From NCBI RefSeq assembly GCF_030814695.1, contig NZ_JAUSVL010000001.1:2206227-2270226 (forward strand): a stretch of 64,000 nucleotides of DNA, given 5' to 3'. Positions 24,359 through 34,560 of this stretch are shown one piece after another; positions within the stretch are counted from its first letter, which is position 1; each line of letters opens with the position of its first letter. The stretch comes from Oligosphaera ethanolica (GTDB lineage: Bacteria; Verrucomicrobiota; Lentisphaeria; Oligosphaerales; Oligosphaeraceae). Both the position numbers and the translations under genes were made by a program. The notes under the pieces are model-generated. The model worked only from the letters and a program-made list of their open reading frames with translations. It had not been told where the DNA came from and made no database searches.

Positions 24359-26440
24359 ATGAATCTGCGAGTCGTCAAAGGCGATAATCCCGGTCAGGAC
24401 ATCCCGGTCGATGGCGGCGTTTTCGCCATTGGTCGCGAGAAGGACAACGGCTTCGTCATCAATGACCCGGGCATTTCGCGGCACCACTGTGTCTTCCGCC
24501 GCGAAGGCGGCCAGTGGTGGATCGAGGACCTCCAGAGCGTCAACGGCGTTGCCGTCAATGCCGTGAAAATCACAGAGAAGACCCAGCTCAAGCCTGGCGA
24601 CGAGATCACCGTTTTCAACCACATCTTTGTCTTCGAGCCGATGGACGTGGTACCCGTTGCCGCGAATGGCCTCAAGGTGCGCAAGCTCGAACAACTGCCC
24701 GGCGACACGTCGGCCATCGCGCCACCCGGGGCGGTGCCAGCGCCCGCGCCAACTTCAGCGCCAGCGCCCGCCAGCAGCAAGGCTGAACCGGCGGCCAGCA
24801 ATGGCCCCAGCCCGATCATCCTGATTGTGAAGATCGCCATGCTGTTGATCATCCTGGCCCTTGCCGGCTACATGGCCATGCTGATGTTTTCCGGCGATCC
24901 GCAGGCCGGCACCGAGCCCATGGAACTGGCCGCCGCTGGCGAAACCGCCGCCGCCGCTCCCGGCGCTGGGGCAACCGCAACGGCACCCGGCGCCGAACAA
25001 ACGACGGCACTACTTGACCCGGCGACCCTCGACCAGCTGGAGGCACCCGTTGACGAAGCGCCGATGTTTGCCCCGCTGACCGATGCCGCTCCACAGACCG
25101 AGCCTACTCGGCTGCGGCCCCTCCCCCAAGCCAATGCCGGTGAGGGTGAGGGCGACGGCGACGATGACGACGATGGCGCCCCGGCACCACTTGCCACCGG
25201 CGCGGCGGTCAATCTCGTCCTGGTGACCAGCGATCCCAGCGCTGCCGAGGTCTATCTTGACGACCAGCCCGTCGGGACGACGCCCTTGTTGCTGCGTGAT
25301 GCGTCTCCTGGACGGCACATGCTGGCCTTGCGCAAGGACGGCTACGAAGACCTCACCCGGCAGATACAGGTCCCGGATCAGCTGCCGAGCCGGCCCTATC
25401 AACTGCGGCTCAAGGCCGGCACGCTGCTGATCACTTCCGAACCCAGTGGCGCCTGGGTGATGCAAGGCCGGCACTTCCTCGGTTTGACGCCATTGCTGCT
25501 TAGCGACCTGCCCGCCGGCGAACACGAATTCATCTTGCGTGGTCCCGGCTGCGAGCCCCAGAAAGTCGCGGCGTCAGTCAACCCCGCCGCCGGGGAAACC
25601 GTGCGCGCCGAACTGGCTTCGCTGCTCGGCAATATCGAGCTAAACAGCCGGCCACCCGGCTGCCGAGTGTATCTCGATGGCGTCCTCATGGGCGAAACTG
25701 CCGAGATGGAGGGAAACCCCATGCGCGCCGCGCCCTTTATCCTCAAATCCCTGACCGCAGGCCCGGCCTTACTGAAAGTCGAGCATCCCAGTGGCATCAA
25801 CGTCACGGGCAAAATCACGATCCCCAAGGGCGGCACCGTCCGTCAACAGGCGGCCCTGTGGGTGCCGACCCACCGCCTCACCCTCATTGACGGCGCAGTC
25901 AAGTTCGGACTCCTCCTTGAAGAAAACGAGCTTGGCGACGTGGCGCTGGAAGAAGTCGGCCGGCGCAGCGCTCGCTACCTCAAACCACAGATCGCCGAAC
26001 TGCATCGCCTGAGCAACGCTGAAATCACCGATTACATCGCCCAAAGCAACAAAAGTCGCCAAGACGCGGCCGCTGGCGCCGGCGGCGAAGCCTTGGAACT
26101 GGCCCGCAAAGACGACCTGGTCATGAGTGTCGCCGATATGCTCCAGGACCTGCGGCGGCTGACCATCAACGACTTCAATGCCGCGTATCGCGACAAGCAA
26201 ATACGCATCAGCGGCAACTCGTCAACGCGCTATAAAGACAACACCGAGACCATTGTCGTCGAGTTCGGCACCAAGGCCATTCGCTGCACATTTGAAAAAA
26301 ACACGCCCAACGAAGACTGGGAGATCATCTCCCAAGCCGCCAAAGCCAAGACGCCCATATCCGTCCGGGGCTTTTGTGAGGGTCTCAAAAACGACATTGT
26401 CGTCATGAGCAACTGCTCGCTGGTCATGGGATTCCAATAG
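24359..26440 (+). CDS. FHA domain and multi-PEGA membrane protein
   Basis: 693 aa from ATG 24359, with GGAAAGGG upstream. Residues 1-100 are an FHA phosphothreonine-binding domain (FAIGREKDNGFVINDPGISRHHC, then DLQSVNGVAVN). A Pro/Ala linker and one transmembrane helix (IILIVKIAMLLIILALAGYM, about 149-168) follow. After an Ala/Asp-rich linker come three PEGA-type repeats (SDPSAAEVYLDDQPVGTTPL; SEPSGAWVMQGRHFLGLTPL; SRPPGCRVYLDGVLMGETAEM). The C-terminal 170 residues are not recognised. The topology puts FHA in the cytoplasm and PEGA outside. It probably links Ser/Thr kinase signalling to the envelope, but no kinase gene is adjacent. Confidence 0.85.
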   Translation: MNLRVVKGDNPGQDIPVDGGVFAIGREKDNGFVINDPGISRHHCVFRREGGQWWIEDLQSVNGVAVNAVKITEKTQLKPGDEITVFNHIFVFEPMDVVPVAANGLKVRKLEQLPGDTSAIAPPGAVPAPAPTSAPAPASSKAEPAASNGPSPIILIVKIAMLLIILALAGYMAMLMFSGDPQAGTEPMELAAAGETAAAAPGAGATATAPGAEQTTALLDPATLDQLEAPVDEAPMFAPLTDAAPQTEPTRLRPLPQANAGEGEGDGDDDDDGAPAPLATGAAVNLVLVTSDPSAAEVYLDDQPVGTTPLLLRDASPGRHMLALRKDGYEDLTRQIQVPDQLPSRPYQLRLKAGTLLITSEPSGAWVMQGRHFLGLTPLLLSDLPAGEHEFILRGPGCEPQKVAASVNPAAGETVRAELASLLGNIELNSRPPGCRVYLDGVLMGETAEMEGNPMRAAPFILKSLTAGPALLKVEHPSGINVTGKITIPKGGTVRQQAALWVPTHRLTLIDGAVKFGLLLEENELGDVALEEVGRRSARYLKPQIAELHRLSNAEITDYIAQSNKSRQDAAAGAGGEALELARKDDLVMSVADMLQDLRRLTINDFNAAYRDKQIRISGNSSTRYKDNTETIVVEFGTKAIRCTFEKNTPNEDWEIISQAAKAKTPISVRGFCEGLKNDIVVMSNCSLVMGFQ

Positions 26441-26520
26441 CCGCGCAGAATACGGAATCAAGATGGGAAGGGAAGCGCAAGAGGCAAACAGGAACCGGTC
26501 TGTAGCGCTTCAACTGTATT

Positions 26521-28158
26521 ATGAGTATTGAAGGGCAACTCAGCGACTACAAATCCCTGCGGGCTATCACCGGCAATAACTCCGAATGGGCAGAGCTGGC
26601 CAAGGATTGTGTTGCCTTTGCCAATGCCCAGGGTGGACAGCTGCGAATTGGTATTGAAGATGGCGCAAGCGAGCCTCCTGCAGGGCAAAGTGTTCCAACA
26701 GAGTTGATCGAAAAAGTTCGTTCCAGAATTGGCGAATTAACAGTCAACGTGACGGTTGGCGTACAACTCCACCGATCGATAGCCACTGGCGGAGAGCATC
26801 TGGTGATTAGGGTTTCGCGTTCCGTTTCACCGGCTTCGACAACTGACGGGCGTTTTTACCTACGGGTGGGCGACGCCTGCAAGCCGCTGGTCGGCGAGGA
26901 GGTGCAGCGGCTGCTGGCAGAACGCAGCGCCCAGCCATGGGAAACCTTGACCTCGTTGGGGGTCTCGCGAAACGAATATGACCCAGCCCTTCTTGCGTAT
27001 TTCGTTTCCGGCATCCGTGCATCCAACCGGGTCAAGGCTTGCATCAAGGAAAAAAGCGACGAAGAGCTGCTCGACCACTATTATCTAGCCATTGGGACTC
27101 AGCTAACCAACCTGGGTATCCTATGTGTAGGCCGCCGCGAACACCGCGCTCAACTCGGTTCCGCGCCGATCATCCAGTCCATCAAGTACGACGAGGCTGG
27201 GCGCAAGGTCAACAAGCTGCTCTGGGACGATCACACCTTGTCCCCGATGCAACTGGTTGATGTCGTTTGGCGGGACATTGCTGAATTCCGGGAAAGTTAC
27301 GAATTGCCGGATGGGCTTTTCCGCCAACATCTTCCTGTCTACGATGATCGCGTTGTTCGTGAATTTCTGGTCAATGCCCTAGTTCATCGCCCCTACACTC
27401 AGCGCGGAGACATCTACATAAATTTGCACCCTGACCACCTAGAAGTAATCAACCCCGGCCGGTTGCCATTGGGAGTAACCCCGCAGAACATCCTTCATCA
27501 GTCCGTTCGACGCAACAATGAATTGGCGCGAGTTTTTCATGATCTCGGGCTAATGGAGCGTGAGGGCAGCGGTTACGATCTGGTGTACGAGGTGCTTCTT
27601 TCGCAGGGCCGTCCTTTGCCACAACTTGTTGAAGGGCCAGATTACGTAAAGGTGGTCGTTGAAAAGCGCATCGTTAAGCCCGAGGTGATCGACTTTCTGG
27701 TGAAGGCCGATCAGAGCTACCAGCTCCGGCAGCGCGAACGAATCGTACTCGGATTGTTGGCACAGAGTGAAGGCTTGACGGCGCGTGAACTGGCCGTCGC
27801 ATTAGAACTGCCCGATACTGACAAAATAGCGGTCTGGCTGGGCCGCCTGCCGGAAATCGGCATTGTGCGGCAGACCGGGCGCACCAAGGGCACGCGCTAT
27901 TTCGTGGAACCTGAGTTCTTGCGGCGGCAGGAGTTTCCCAGCCGAACCAGCTTGGCTCGTATCGAACCACACCGCTTGGATGCCTTGGTACTTGAGGATA
28001 TTTCGCGATATCCGGGAGCGGCAATAAGCGAGATTCATGAAAGAATAGGGTCGGAAATCAAGCGGCGACAGGTCAAACTGGCGTTGGACCGCCTTTGTGC
28101 CACTGGTAAGATGCGACCGGTAGGAGACAAGCGTGGCCGGAAGTACTGGGCGAGATAA
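26521..28158 (+). CDS. Schlafen/AlbA_2 domain regulator, RecG-like C-terminal ATPase fold
   Basis: 545 aa. The N-terminal 130 residues form an AlbA_2/Schlafen domain (NNSEWAELAKDCVAFANAQGGQLRIGIED, FYLRVGDACKPL). The middle has a HATPase-like module with REFLVNALVHRPYTQRGDIYINLHPDHLEVINPGRLP and GLMEREGSGYDLVYE. Two winged-helix segments follow near residues 415-470 and 495-545. Such proteins are common stand-alone accessory regulators, and some take part in phage defence. The gene is more AT-rich than its neighbours and has no clear ribosome binding site, which may point to acquisition. Confidence 0.82.
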   Translation: MSIEGQLSDYKSLRAITGNNSEWAELAKDCVAFANAQGGQLRIGIEDGASEPPAGQSVPTELIEKVRSRIGELTVNVTVGVQLHRSIATGGEHLVIRVSRSVSPASTTDGRFYLRVGDACKPLVGEEVQRLLAERSAQPWETLTSLGVSRNEYDPALLAYFVSGIRASNRVKACIKEKSDEELLDHYYLAIGTQLTNLGILCVGRREHRAQLGSAPIIQSIKYDEAGRKVNKLLWDDHTLSPMQLVDVVWRDIAEFRESYELPDGLFRQHLPVYDDRVVREFLVNALVHRPYTQRGDIYINLHPDHLEVINPGRLPLGVTPQNILHQSVRRNNELARVFHDLGLMEREGSGYDLVYEVLLSQGRPLPQLVEGPDYVKVVVEKRIVKPEVIDFLVKADQSYQLRQRERIVLGLLAQSEGLTARELAVALELPDTDKIAVWLGRLPEIGIVRQTGRTKGTRYFVEPEFLRRQEFPSRTSLARIEPHRLDALVLEDISRYPGAAISEIHERIGSEIKRRQVKLALDRLCATGKMRPVGDKRGRKYWAR

Positions 28159-28564
28159 TGGATGATTATCGACGGAATCATCGCCAATAAGCAATACGCG
28201 TCGATAGTTTGCGTCGATAATTCACGCTAATTTATTTGCAATCAATTATTTACACTATTGACGTATGATGACTTGCGGTCAAATACAGGAATAACGTGGA
28301 GTCTTAACCGACATGTCCCCACCTCTCCACGGAAGAACCTCTCATTCAGCAGACCATCATCGGGCTCATGGGAGTATCTGTGCTGCCCAGCTGAAATTCC
28401 TGCTGCCTCTCCATCTGCCGCAGGCCGTAGACAAGCGCAAGCCAGTTGCGGGCCTGGCGGTGCCCGCTGCATAAGAAACCGCCCCTTGCCTTAACGCCGC
28501 CCTCACACTACGAACGCGTCCATAGCGTCCATCGCGGTAATCGCTCTCGCCGGGAGGCCTGCGC
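28159..28564. other. Intergenic region with AT-rich segment, no gene seen
   Basis: After the AlbA_2 gene an AT-rich stretch (about 28160-28265) contains GTCGATA-type short inverted repeats. The remainder is GC-rich without a credible frame on either strand. The convergent glycosidase ends at 28565. Confidence 0.5.
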
Positions 28565-30556
28565 TCAGTATTCGACGGCGACCAGCTGTGCCAAGACGAG
28601 TTTCGGCAGCGTGAATGACAGCACGCCGTTTTGCCACTGGTGGGGCACGTCGCTGCCTTCGGGTGCGAGGACGACTCGGCGGGGCTGTTGCTTGGCGCGG
28701 AAGGACACGGCGATATCCTGGAGGGGGACGACGTCCTCAATCACTTCAACGGCGCCGCGTTTGACTGGGGCAGCGTAGAGGAAATGGAGCACGTGGCGTT
28801 TTTCGCTGGCCTGCCAGGTCACGGCGCTGCGTCCGCAAGACGGCAGGGCGGCCTGGAGCAGCGGCTGGGCGTAAAGCCGTTGCAGGCAATTGCTGACCAC
28901 TTGGCGGTGTTGGCGCATGCCTTCGGCGTCATACATGCTGAAAATGGGATGTGCCAGGTAGATGATGCGCCCTTTCTGGAGGGCGGCCGGCCAATCCACC
29001 TGCCCCCCAGGAGGCGTATTGCGATGTGAGCAGAAATGCGCGTAAGTGCGGTTGAACTGCGGCTGGATAGTATGAGCCAGCACGTCGGCGTCCCTGACCT
29101 TGGCTTTAATGCCGCTCTGGTAGAGCAGCACGGGTGAGCGCACCATGCCTTCGCTGAGCGCATCAGTGACATCAAGGTACTCGACATCAAAAGGCGAGGC
29201 TCCCTCGCAGTCGGCGCCGATATCCAGGGCAAATGACCAACCGTCGCTGGCCACGCCGCTCTCATAAGACATAAGCAGGGCGCCGCCGTTTTTGAGGTAG
29301 CGCGTCAGTTTATCGCGCACGCCGTGGTCCAGGCGCCCCTTGTCCGGCATAATGATCAGCCGGTAGGGCGCAAAGTCCATGGTTTCGTCAATGACAGCGT
29401 GGGGTACCTGCAGTTCCATAAGCATCTTGCCGGCGCCCTGGATGGCCTGCTGGCCAGTACGGCTGAAAAACATCTCCATGGTACCGAGGATGGCGACATC
29501 CGAGTAGGGACGGGCGCCTTTGAGCCAATCTTCGCGCTCTTCGAGGTATGCGTAGGCATCGCCAATAACCCGATATGTTTCCGGATCCATGTAGCCGGAC
29601 GGATGCAGCTGGTCGCCCGTGCAGGTCAGACAGCCCAGACTGGCAATCTGCGCGCATTCGTAGCGCAACGCGACGGGGTCTTTGAAGCCACCGAATTCGC
29701 CCCAGGATTTGTGAAATTTACCGGTCATGCCCACGACTTGCAGATCATCGTTCAGCGCAGTGAAATAGCGCGCATTGGGCGGAAAGTGGTCGTAGCCCCA
29801 GCCGCCCGTCGGTAACGACTCGATTTCAATGTGGCTGTCGAAGGGATAAATGTCATGACGGGCGCGGAGGCTCGACCCGTTGTGGTACACGGTCAATGAC
29901 GGATCGACGCCCCACACCAGCTTGGTGGTCGCCTCCAGATAATTGGCATAGACGCCGGCGGCGAACTTCTTCTGGTCGGCCGCATTTTCGGGATTGAGCC
30001 CGGCGGCCAGCATGTCTGCGCGGCACTTGTCGCAGAGGCAGACCGTCTCGCCAGTGATGTCGTACCAGATGCCATTGGGGCGATAGCGTGTGAGGACATC
30101 GCGGGTCACGTCCAGCACCACCTGCAGGTAGTCCGTATTCAGGCACATGCGCTTCCAGCCCCAAGGGCGGGGGCTGTCCGGATGGCCTTCCGGCGGGCTG
30201 TTGACGAACTTGCCGTCGGCGCTGCGCACGCACCACTCGGGATGCTCGCGGCTGGCCTTGTCATTCCAGCCGACCGTGATGTAAATCTCGGCGTTGATGC
30301 CTTCGCGGCGGCAGACATTGAGCATGCCGCCGACCAGATCCTGGCGCAGCTGCGGATGGCTCAGCCCGCGCACTGCGTCGGGATAATAACACCAGCCGTG
30401 GTGGCAGTAGGCGAAGAAATTGATGGAGCGCACCCGACCGCGTTTCAGCATCGCGGCAAACTGCTCTTCACTGAATTCGGCGCCAACGTCCTGGCAATGT
30501 TCGGAGGTGTGGAAGTCGAGGTGGATTTGCCGGTCGGGCAGTGCTGTTTTGAACAT
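28565..30556 (-). CDS. Putative glycoside hydrolase, GHL6/alpha-fucosidase-like TIM barrel
   Basis: 663 aa, paralogous to the product of 19197-21182. Shared features are the N-terminal IHLDFHTSEHCQDVG, YCHHGWCYYPDAVRG, RPNGIWYDITGETVCLCDKC (a candidate nucleophile Asp in YDITGE with two downstream Cys) and IESLPTGGWGYDHFP. A glutaminase-like/trimerisation region with MLMELQVPHAVIDE and LKNGGALLMSYESG occupies about residues 340-480. No signal peptide is apparent. The next gene on the same strand upstream is the GH10-like protein, 52 nt away, so they are probably co-transcribed. The substrate is unknown. Confidence 0.65.
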   Translation of the reverse strand: MFKTALPDRQIHLDFHTSEHCQDVGAEFSEEQFAAMLKRGRVRSINFFAYCHHGWCYYPDAVRGLSHPQLRQDLVGGMLNVCRREGINAEIYITVGWNDKASREHPEWCVRSADGKFVNSPPEGHPDSPRPWGWKRMCLNTDYLQVVLDVTRDVLTRYRPNGIWYDITGETVCLCDKCRADMLAAGLNPENAADQKKFAAGVYANYLEATTKLVWGVDPSLTVYHNGSSLRARHDIYPFDSHIEIESLPTGGWGYDHFPPNARYFTALNDDLQVVGMTGKFHKSWGEFGGFKDPVALRYECAQIASLGCLTCTGDQLHPSGYMDPETYRVIGDAYAYLEEREDWLKGARPYSDVAILGTMEMFFSRTGQQAIQGAGKMLMELQVPHAVIDETMDFAPYRLIIMPDKGRLDHGVRDKLTRYLKNGGALLMSYESGVASDGWSFALDIGADCEGASPFDVEYLDVTDALSEGMVRSPVLLYQSGIKAKVRDADVLAHTIQPQFNRTYAHFCSHRNTPPGGQVDWPAALQKGRIIYLAHPIFSMYDAEGMRQHRQVVSNCLQRLYAQPLLQAALPSCGRSAVTWQASEKRHVLHFLYAAPVKRGAVEVIEDVVPLQDIAVSFRAKQQPRRVVLAPEGSDVPHQWQNGVLSFTLPKLVLAQLVAVEY

Positions 30557-30608
30557 GTTGTGGGGGCTCTCCGCATGGGCGGCCCGAGCGGCCGCACGTG
30601 GTGTTGGG

Positions 30609-32522
30609 TTAATCGGCGTTAATGACTACGGCGATGCCGCTGTCGGTCTTATTGAGCGTAACGGGGCCGACCTTGGTGGCTTTGGCAGGGCGGTCGGCCA
30701 GGGCGGGTATATCGATAGTGGCTTTGATGTCTTTGCCGTCGACTTTGGCGATCAGCTCATAGCTGCCCACGAAGGCGTCGAGCGCGGTCGTACCGTCTTC
30801 GCCAGTGACCAGGTCGGCCTTCGTCAGCCATTCCTCCGTCAGCAGTTTGACGAGCATGGCGCCAGCCGCGCGCGGGGTGAAATCGGCATTGACGTAGGCC
30901 ATGTTGGAATTGAGCAGCGCTGGCGCCCACTGTTCGGCGATGGATACGCTCGCCACTGCGGGATGGGAAAAGAACAGCAGCAGATAATCGCGAAGCATAT
31001 CCGCCTGCCGTTGTTCGTCATCGGTATTCAACGACAGCCCGGCGATATGAATGGGCAGTGACAGCCGGCCGCTGATTTGGTCGAGGCGTTTTTCCATGGA
31101 CTGCGGGCCGACGTCAAGACGCTTAAGCGTCGCGCCCATGACAATGCCATCGACTTTGGTGCCGCCCTGGTTCAGCCAGTCGACGAGCTCAATGGTATCG
31201 GACAGGGGCACGTCAGACAGCGCCGTCAGCGACTGGATGTCGCTCACCATGAGCTTGGCTTCTGGCGCGGCCTTGCGGGCGATCTGGAAAGCCCGGGACA
31301 TGCTATCGACACCGATGTAGTCGTAGATCTCGTAGTAGTCGATGCCGCCGTGAAGCACGGACCATTCGGCCACGCCGGCCTGGTGCTTTTCGGCCAATTT
31401 GCGGATATGGCCGACGAGGGCGTTGGTCAACGCTTCGCGGTCCATGTTGCGGCAATTTACTGGCGCATAGTGATAGGCGGGGACGTAAAGCGCATGCCCG
31501 CGCACGGCGAGACCCGCCGCGCGCGCGGCGGCGACCAAGGCACTGTCCACGTCCTTGCCCCACACGCTGCTGTCACGCCAGATCAGACCGTCGTAGAACG
31601 TGATGAATTGATAGAGGCTGCTTTTTTGGAAAATCCACTCGCGGTATTTTGGCAGTTCCGCCTGTTGTTCCTTGATTTGGCGGGCCAGTTCGGCCAGGGC
31701 AGGTTTGGCCAGCACTTCCGGTGCCAGCAGGGCCATGGACGCCTCGACGCCGAAGCGGAAAGGCCGGGCCGTTTGCCGCAGGGACACGCTGACGCCGGGG
31801 AGGCCTTTGCCGCCCTTCTGCACAGAGACGGTCACCGGCAGCTGCCGGACCTTGGCCAGCCGCGCCTCCTGGATGCCGCGCCAGTCCTTATCGTAGAAAT
31901 CGCCGCCCAGCACTGGCGTGGCGTTGGTCACCAGCGTTTCGGGGTTGACATCGGCCGGGACCATGACGGCTGAAAGGCGCCGCAGTTCCAGTACGCCAGT
32001 CTGCTCGGCAAGGTGGAAAGAGAAGGCCGTCTGCGCTGGCTGGAAGGTCTGGTGTACCGGCACGGCCATGCGCACTTCGTGCCAGCTGTCCACCGGCGAT
32101 GACACATGTAGGGAGAGCAGCTTGGGCCAGGGCGACACTTCCTGCTGCCAGTAGAAATTGAACGAATAACCGGCAGTGATTTTATACTCGAAACTCACAT
32201 AGACCGTGCTGCCCTTTTCAACCACAGTTTCAACCTTCTGCAGCAGTTCCATGGTCCAGGGCCGCGGTGAAGTCTGATTCACCTTGATGCGCAGACTGTT
32301 GACCTCGCCTTCCTCCTTGGCCTTGATGACCGAGATGGTGCCGAGGCCACCGCTGCGTGGCGACCATAGCGCCAGACCGCCGGCCTCGTCGTCAAAGCCG
32401 GCGTTGCGCAACAGCTGCTGCCCCGTCGGCAGCGGCGGCAGCTCTTCCTGCGCAAACAAAGCCGGTACTGCCAGAGTGAATCCCATGACGAGTGTTGCCA
32501 CCAGACCGAAATTTATCTTCAT
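30609..32522 (-). CDS. Secreted GH10 xylanase-like protein lacking the usual catalytic glutamates
   Basis: 637 aa with a clear signal peptide (MKINFGLVATLVMGFTLAVPALFAQ). Residues about 30-200 look like a carbohydrate-binding jelly roll (LLRNAGFDDEAGGLALWS). A GH10-like barrel follows: RPFRFGVEAS, FITFYDGLIWRDS, and AVRGHALYVPAYHY, equivalent to the xylanase RGHxLVWH segment. Where GH10 enzymes have the acid/base Glu in WDVVNE this protein has AEWSVLHGG, and the strand that should carry the nucleophile reads IHIAGLSLN. Both catalytic Glu therefore appear replaced. It may be a binding protein or a diverged enzyme. It is upstream of, and probably co-transcribed with, the GHL6 paralogue. Confidence 0.68.
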   Translation of the reverse strand: MKINFGLVATLVMGFTLAVPALFAQEELPPLPTGQQLLRNAGFDDEAGGLALWSPRSGGLGTISVIKAKEEGEVNSLRIKVNQTSPRPWTMELLQKVETVVEKGSTVYVSFEYKITAGYSFNFYWQQEVSPWPKLLSLHVSSPVDSWHEVRMAVPVHQTFQPAQTAFSFHLAEQTGVLELRRLSAVMVPADVNPETLVTNATPVLGGDFYDKDWRGIQEARLAKVRQLPVTVSVQKGGKGLPGVSVSLRQTARPFRFGVEASMALLAPEVLAKPALAELARQIKEQQAELPKYREWIFQKSSLYQFITFYDGLIWRDSSVWGKDVDSALVAAARAAGLAVRGHALYVPAYHYAPVNCRNMDREALTNALVGHIRKLAEKHQAGVAEWSVLHGGIDYYEIYDYIGVDSMSRAFQIARKAAPEAKLMVSDIQSLTALSDVPLSDTIELVDWLNQGGTKVDGIVMGATLKRLDVGPQSMEKRLDQISGRLSLPIHIAGLSLNTDDEQRQADMLRDYLLLFFSHPAVASVSIAEQWAPALLNSNMAYVNADFTPRAAGAMLVKLLTEEWLTKADLVTGEDGTTALDAFVGSYELIAKVDGKDIKATIDIPALADRPAKATKVGPVTLNKTDSGIAVVINAD

Positions 32523-32618
32523 GCCATCGCCTCCAGTTTCCTGAGCAGCCCGAAGCCGCTCCGAGTGATGTCAAGTGTCTTTATCTATATGCCAAATGCC
32601 AAACGCTATCGCCAGGCA

Positions 32619-33563
32619 TTACATCCGGGCCCCTAATTCCATGTTGACGACAATGCGCAGGCTGGCTGAACGAATACCGACCTGGGAAAAGGGGGTCAGC
32701 TGCGTCATCTGCCGCAACAGCGCTTCGACAGAACGATTCATCGCATCGGAATTGGATCGCTTGGTCAGCTTCCAGCCTGCGACACGACCATTGGCCAGCA
32801 CCGTGAAAGTCACTTCCACCGGCGTCGGCCAGGACTGCTGCAATTCACCCCGTGACGGCTGCTGCCAGCGGGCATAAAAGAGCGGCCGGACAACCTGCTC
32901 CGCGTAGTTCAGCTCATCCGCTTCTTTCTGCGCGTCAATGGCCGCCGGCGAAACTCCGGGCACCGTCGTGGTTTTGGGGAGACCGCGAGTAAAGGCATCG
33001 GCCAACTCAGACTCGCTACGACGAGGCGCTGAAGGCGCGCGTGGCGCCGTCGGTTGGCTCGGCGCGGTCTTCGTCTCAGCGGCCGCCAGACGCTCGCGCA
33101 ATAACTCACGATGGGTCTTCGCCGGCGTGGGCTTCGGGGGTGCCGGCGTGGGCTTCGGGGGTGCGGGCGTGGGCTTCGGGGGCACCGGCGTGGGCTTTGG
33201 CGGCTCGGGCTTCGGGGGCACCGGCTCGGGCTTCGGGGGCACCGGCTCGGGCTTCGGCGGCTCGGGCTTTGGCGACTCGGGCTTCGGCGGCACCGGCTCG
33301 GGCTTCGGGGGCACCGGCTCGGGCTTCGGCGGCTCGGGCTTCGGCGGCTCGGGCTTCGGCGGCTCGGGTTTTGCGACTGTGGGAGGCGCGTCTGGGACCG
33401 CTTCGGGCTCAGCAGCCGAAAGCAGCCGAACTTTAATAGTTTCCAGTTTTTTCGGCGGGGTAACGACAGCGACGAAAAACAGGAAGGCAATGGCACCGAT
33501 ATGAATGGCCACGCTGGCCACATACGCACCAAAAGACCTGACTGTTTTCATTTCCGGGTCCAT
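32619..33563 (-). CDS. tonB: TonB-like energy transducer
   Basis: 314 aa from ATG 33563; an ATG four codons later is an alternative. One N-terminal membrane helix (SFGAYVASVAIHIGAIAFLFFVAVV) is followed by a long periplasmic spacer of PKPEP and PKPTP repeats (about residues 60-140). The C-terminal domain contains WQQPSRGELQQSWPTPVEVTFTVLANGRVAGWKL, typical of TonB/TolA C-terminal domains. It couples proton motive force from ExbB-ExbD to outer-membrane receptors. exbB and exbD lie upstream on the same strand, separated by about 1.2 kb of repeats. The repetitive proline region is a low-complexity DNA tract at 33118-33366. Confidence 0.8.
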   Translation of the reverse strand: MDPEMKTVRSFGAYVASVAIHIGAIAFLFFVAVVTPPKKLETIKVRLLSAAEPEAVPDAPPTVAKPEPPKPEPPKPEPPKPEPVPPKPEPVPPKPESPKPEPPKPEPVPPKPEPVPPKPEPPKPTPVPPKPTPAPPKPTPAPPKPTPAKTHRELLRERLAAAETKTAPSQPTAPRAPSAPRRSESELADAFTRGLPKTTTVPGVSPAAIDAQKEADELNYAEQVVRPLFYARWQQPSRGELQQSWPTPVEVTFTVLANGRVAGWKLTKRSNSDAMNRSVEALLRQMTQLTPFSQVGIRSASLRIVVNMELGARM

Positions 33564-33780
33564 CACCGTCACAAGAATCCTTTGCGTTATCAGGAAAAAA
33601 GGCTGGTAACAGCGTCTGACCGACTCTGCGTGGCACCGTGTGCTCCGGCCGTTCTTGGCGTCAAGGGTATAACCTAAGGCCTGAAGTCGCTGCTGCCACA
33701 TCAGCGGCGCCGGAAGTGGCCGCGCCGGTGAAATCGGTCAGCGATTGATATTAGATGCACGACATGCCCCCCCTCCGACG

Positions 33781-34560
33781 CAGTGAGACGGGACGTGCCG
33801 AACCAATGTGGCGCCCTCCAGGCGCAATTTTAAGTTATCGTCACACCCCTGGTTGCGGCGCCCTCCGGGCGCCTCACCAGGGGTTATGCATGGTCCGGCC
33901 CTCCGGGCCGAACTTGGCCGATCAGACGACTTGCTTTGTTCGATTCGGGCCGAAAACCACCATCATTCGATGGCTATGTTTCTGCGCCGTAACAGATGGT
34001 TAGCTTTGTTCGATTCGGGCCGAAAACCATCATCATTCAATGGCTATATTTTTGCGCCGTAGGCGCTTAACCATGCTTAACCCCAGGCTTTAGCCTGGGG
34101 ACGCAGCCTGCCAACAGACTGTGCCTCGTAGAGGCACCACAGTTTTGGTTATCAATGACTCCTATGAAACCGATGCTCTTCATTTAACGGTATCCATGGC
34201 ACTTGTTGTTTCAACCAAGCAGCCTTTTCTCGTCGTGCATTTCCGCCGCGAGGCGGCAGAAGCGCTGAAAGCGCGAAATATGATAGCCCAGGGCAAGCGG
34301 CGCCGAAGGCGCGAGCCGCCCTGGGTAGCGCGCCATATTGGTCCGTGTTCCTCAGCCTCTTTGGCTTCAGTCGGCGAAGCTGACTGGAGCCAAAGAGGCA
34401 ATGGAACTCATTGATTGCTGCGGCAATTTTGCGCTGTGACCCTTCGTCGCAGGTCTTTTAGGCCGCCCCTTCAGGGCTCTTTTGGGATGGGGCACCTTAC
34501 CCAGGGCGACGCGCCCTGCGGGCGCTTGCCCTGGGCTATCTTAGGGCGCACCTTCGGTGC
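33781..34560. repeat. Cluster of intergenic repeats between tonB and exbD
   Basis: The gap holds GC-rich short palindromes near 33808-33915, a 70-nt unit present twice (33933-33990 and 34003-34060, starting GCTTTGTTCGATTCGGGCC), a perfect 20-nt palindrome at 34081-34100, a reverse-oriented copy of the dispersed multi-hairpin element at 34240-34410, and a partial CCCAGGGC/GCCCTGGG hairpin near 34500-34540. At 34683-34770 there is one tail of the 276-nt unit seen at 48-49 kb. No gene is seen. Confidence 0.8.
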
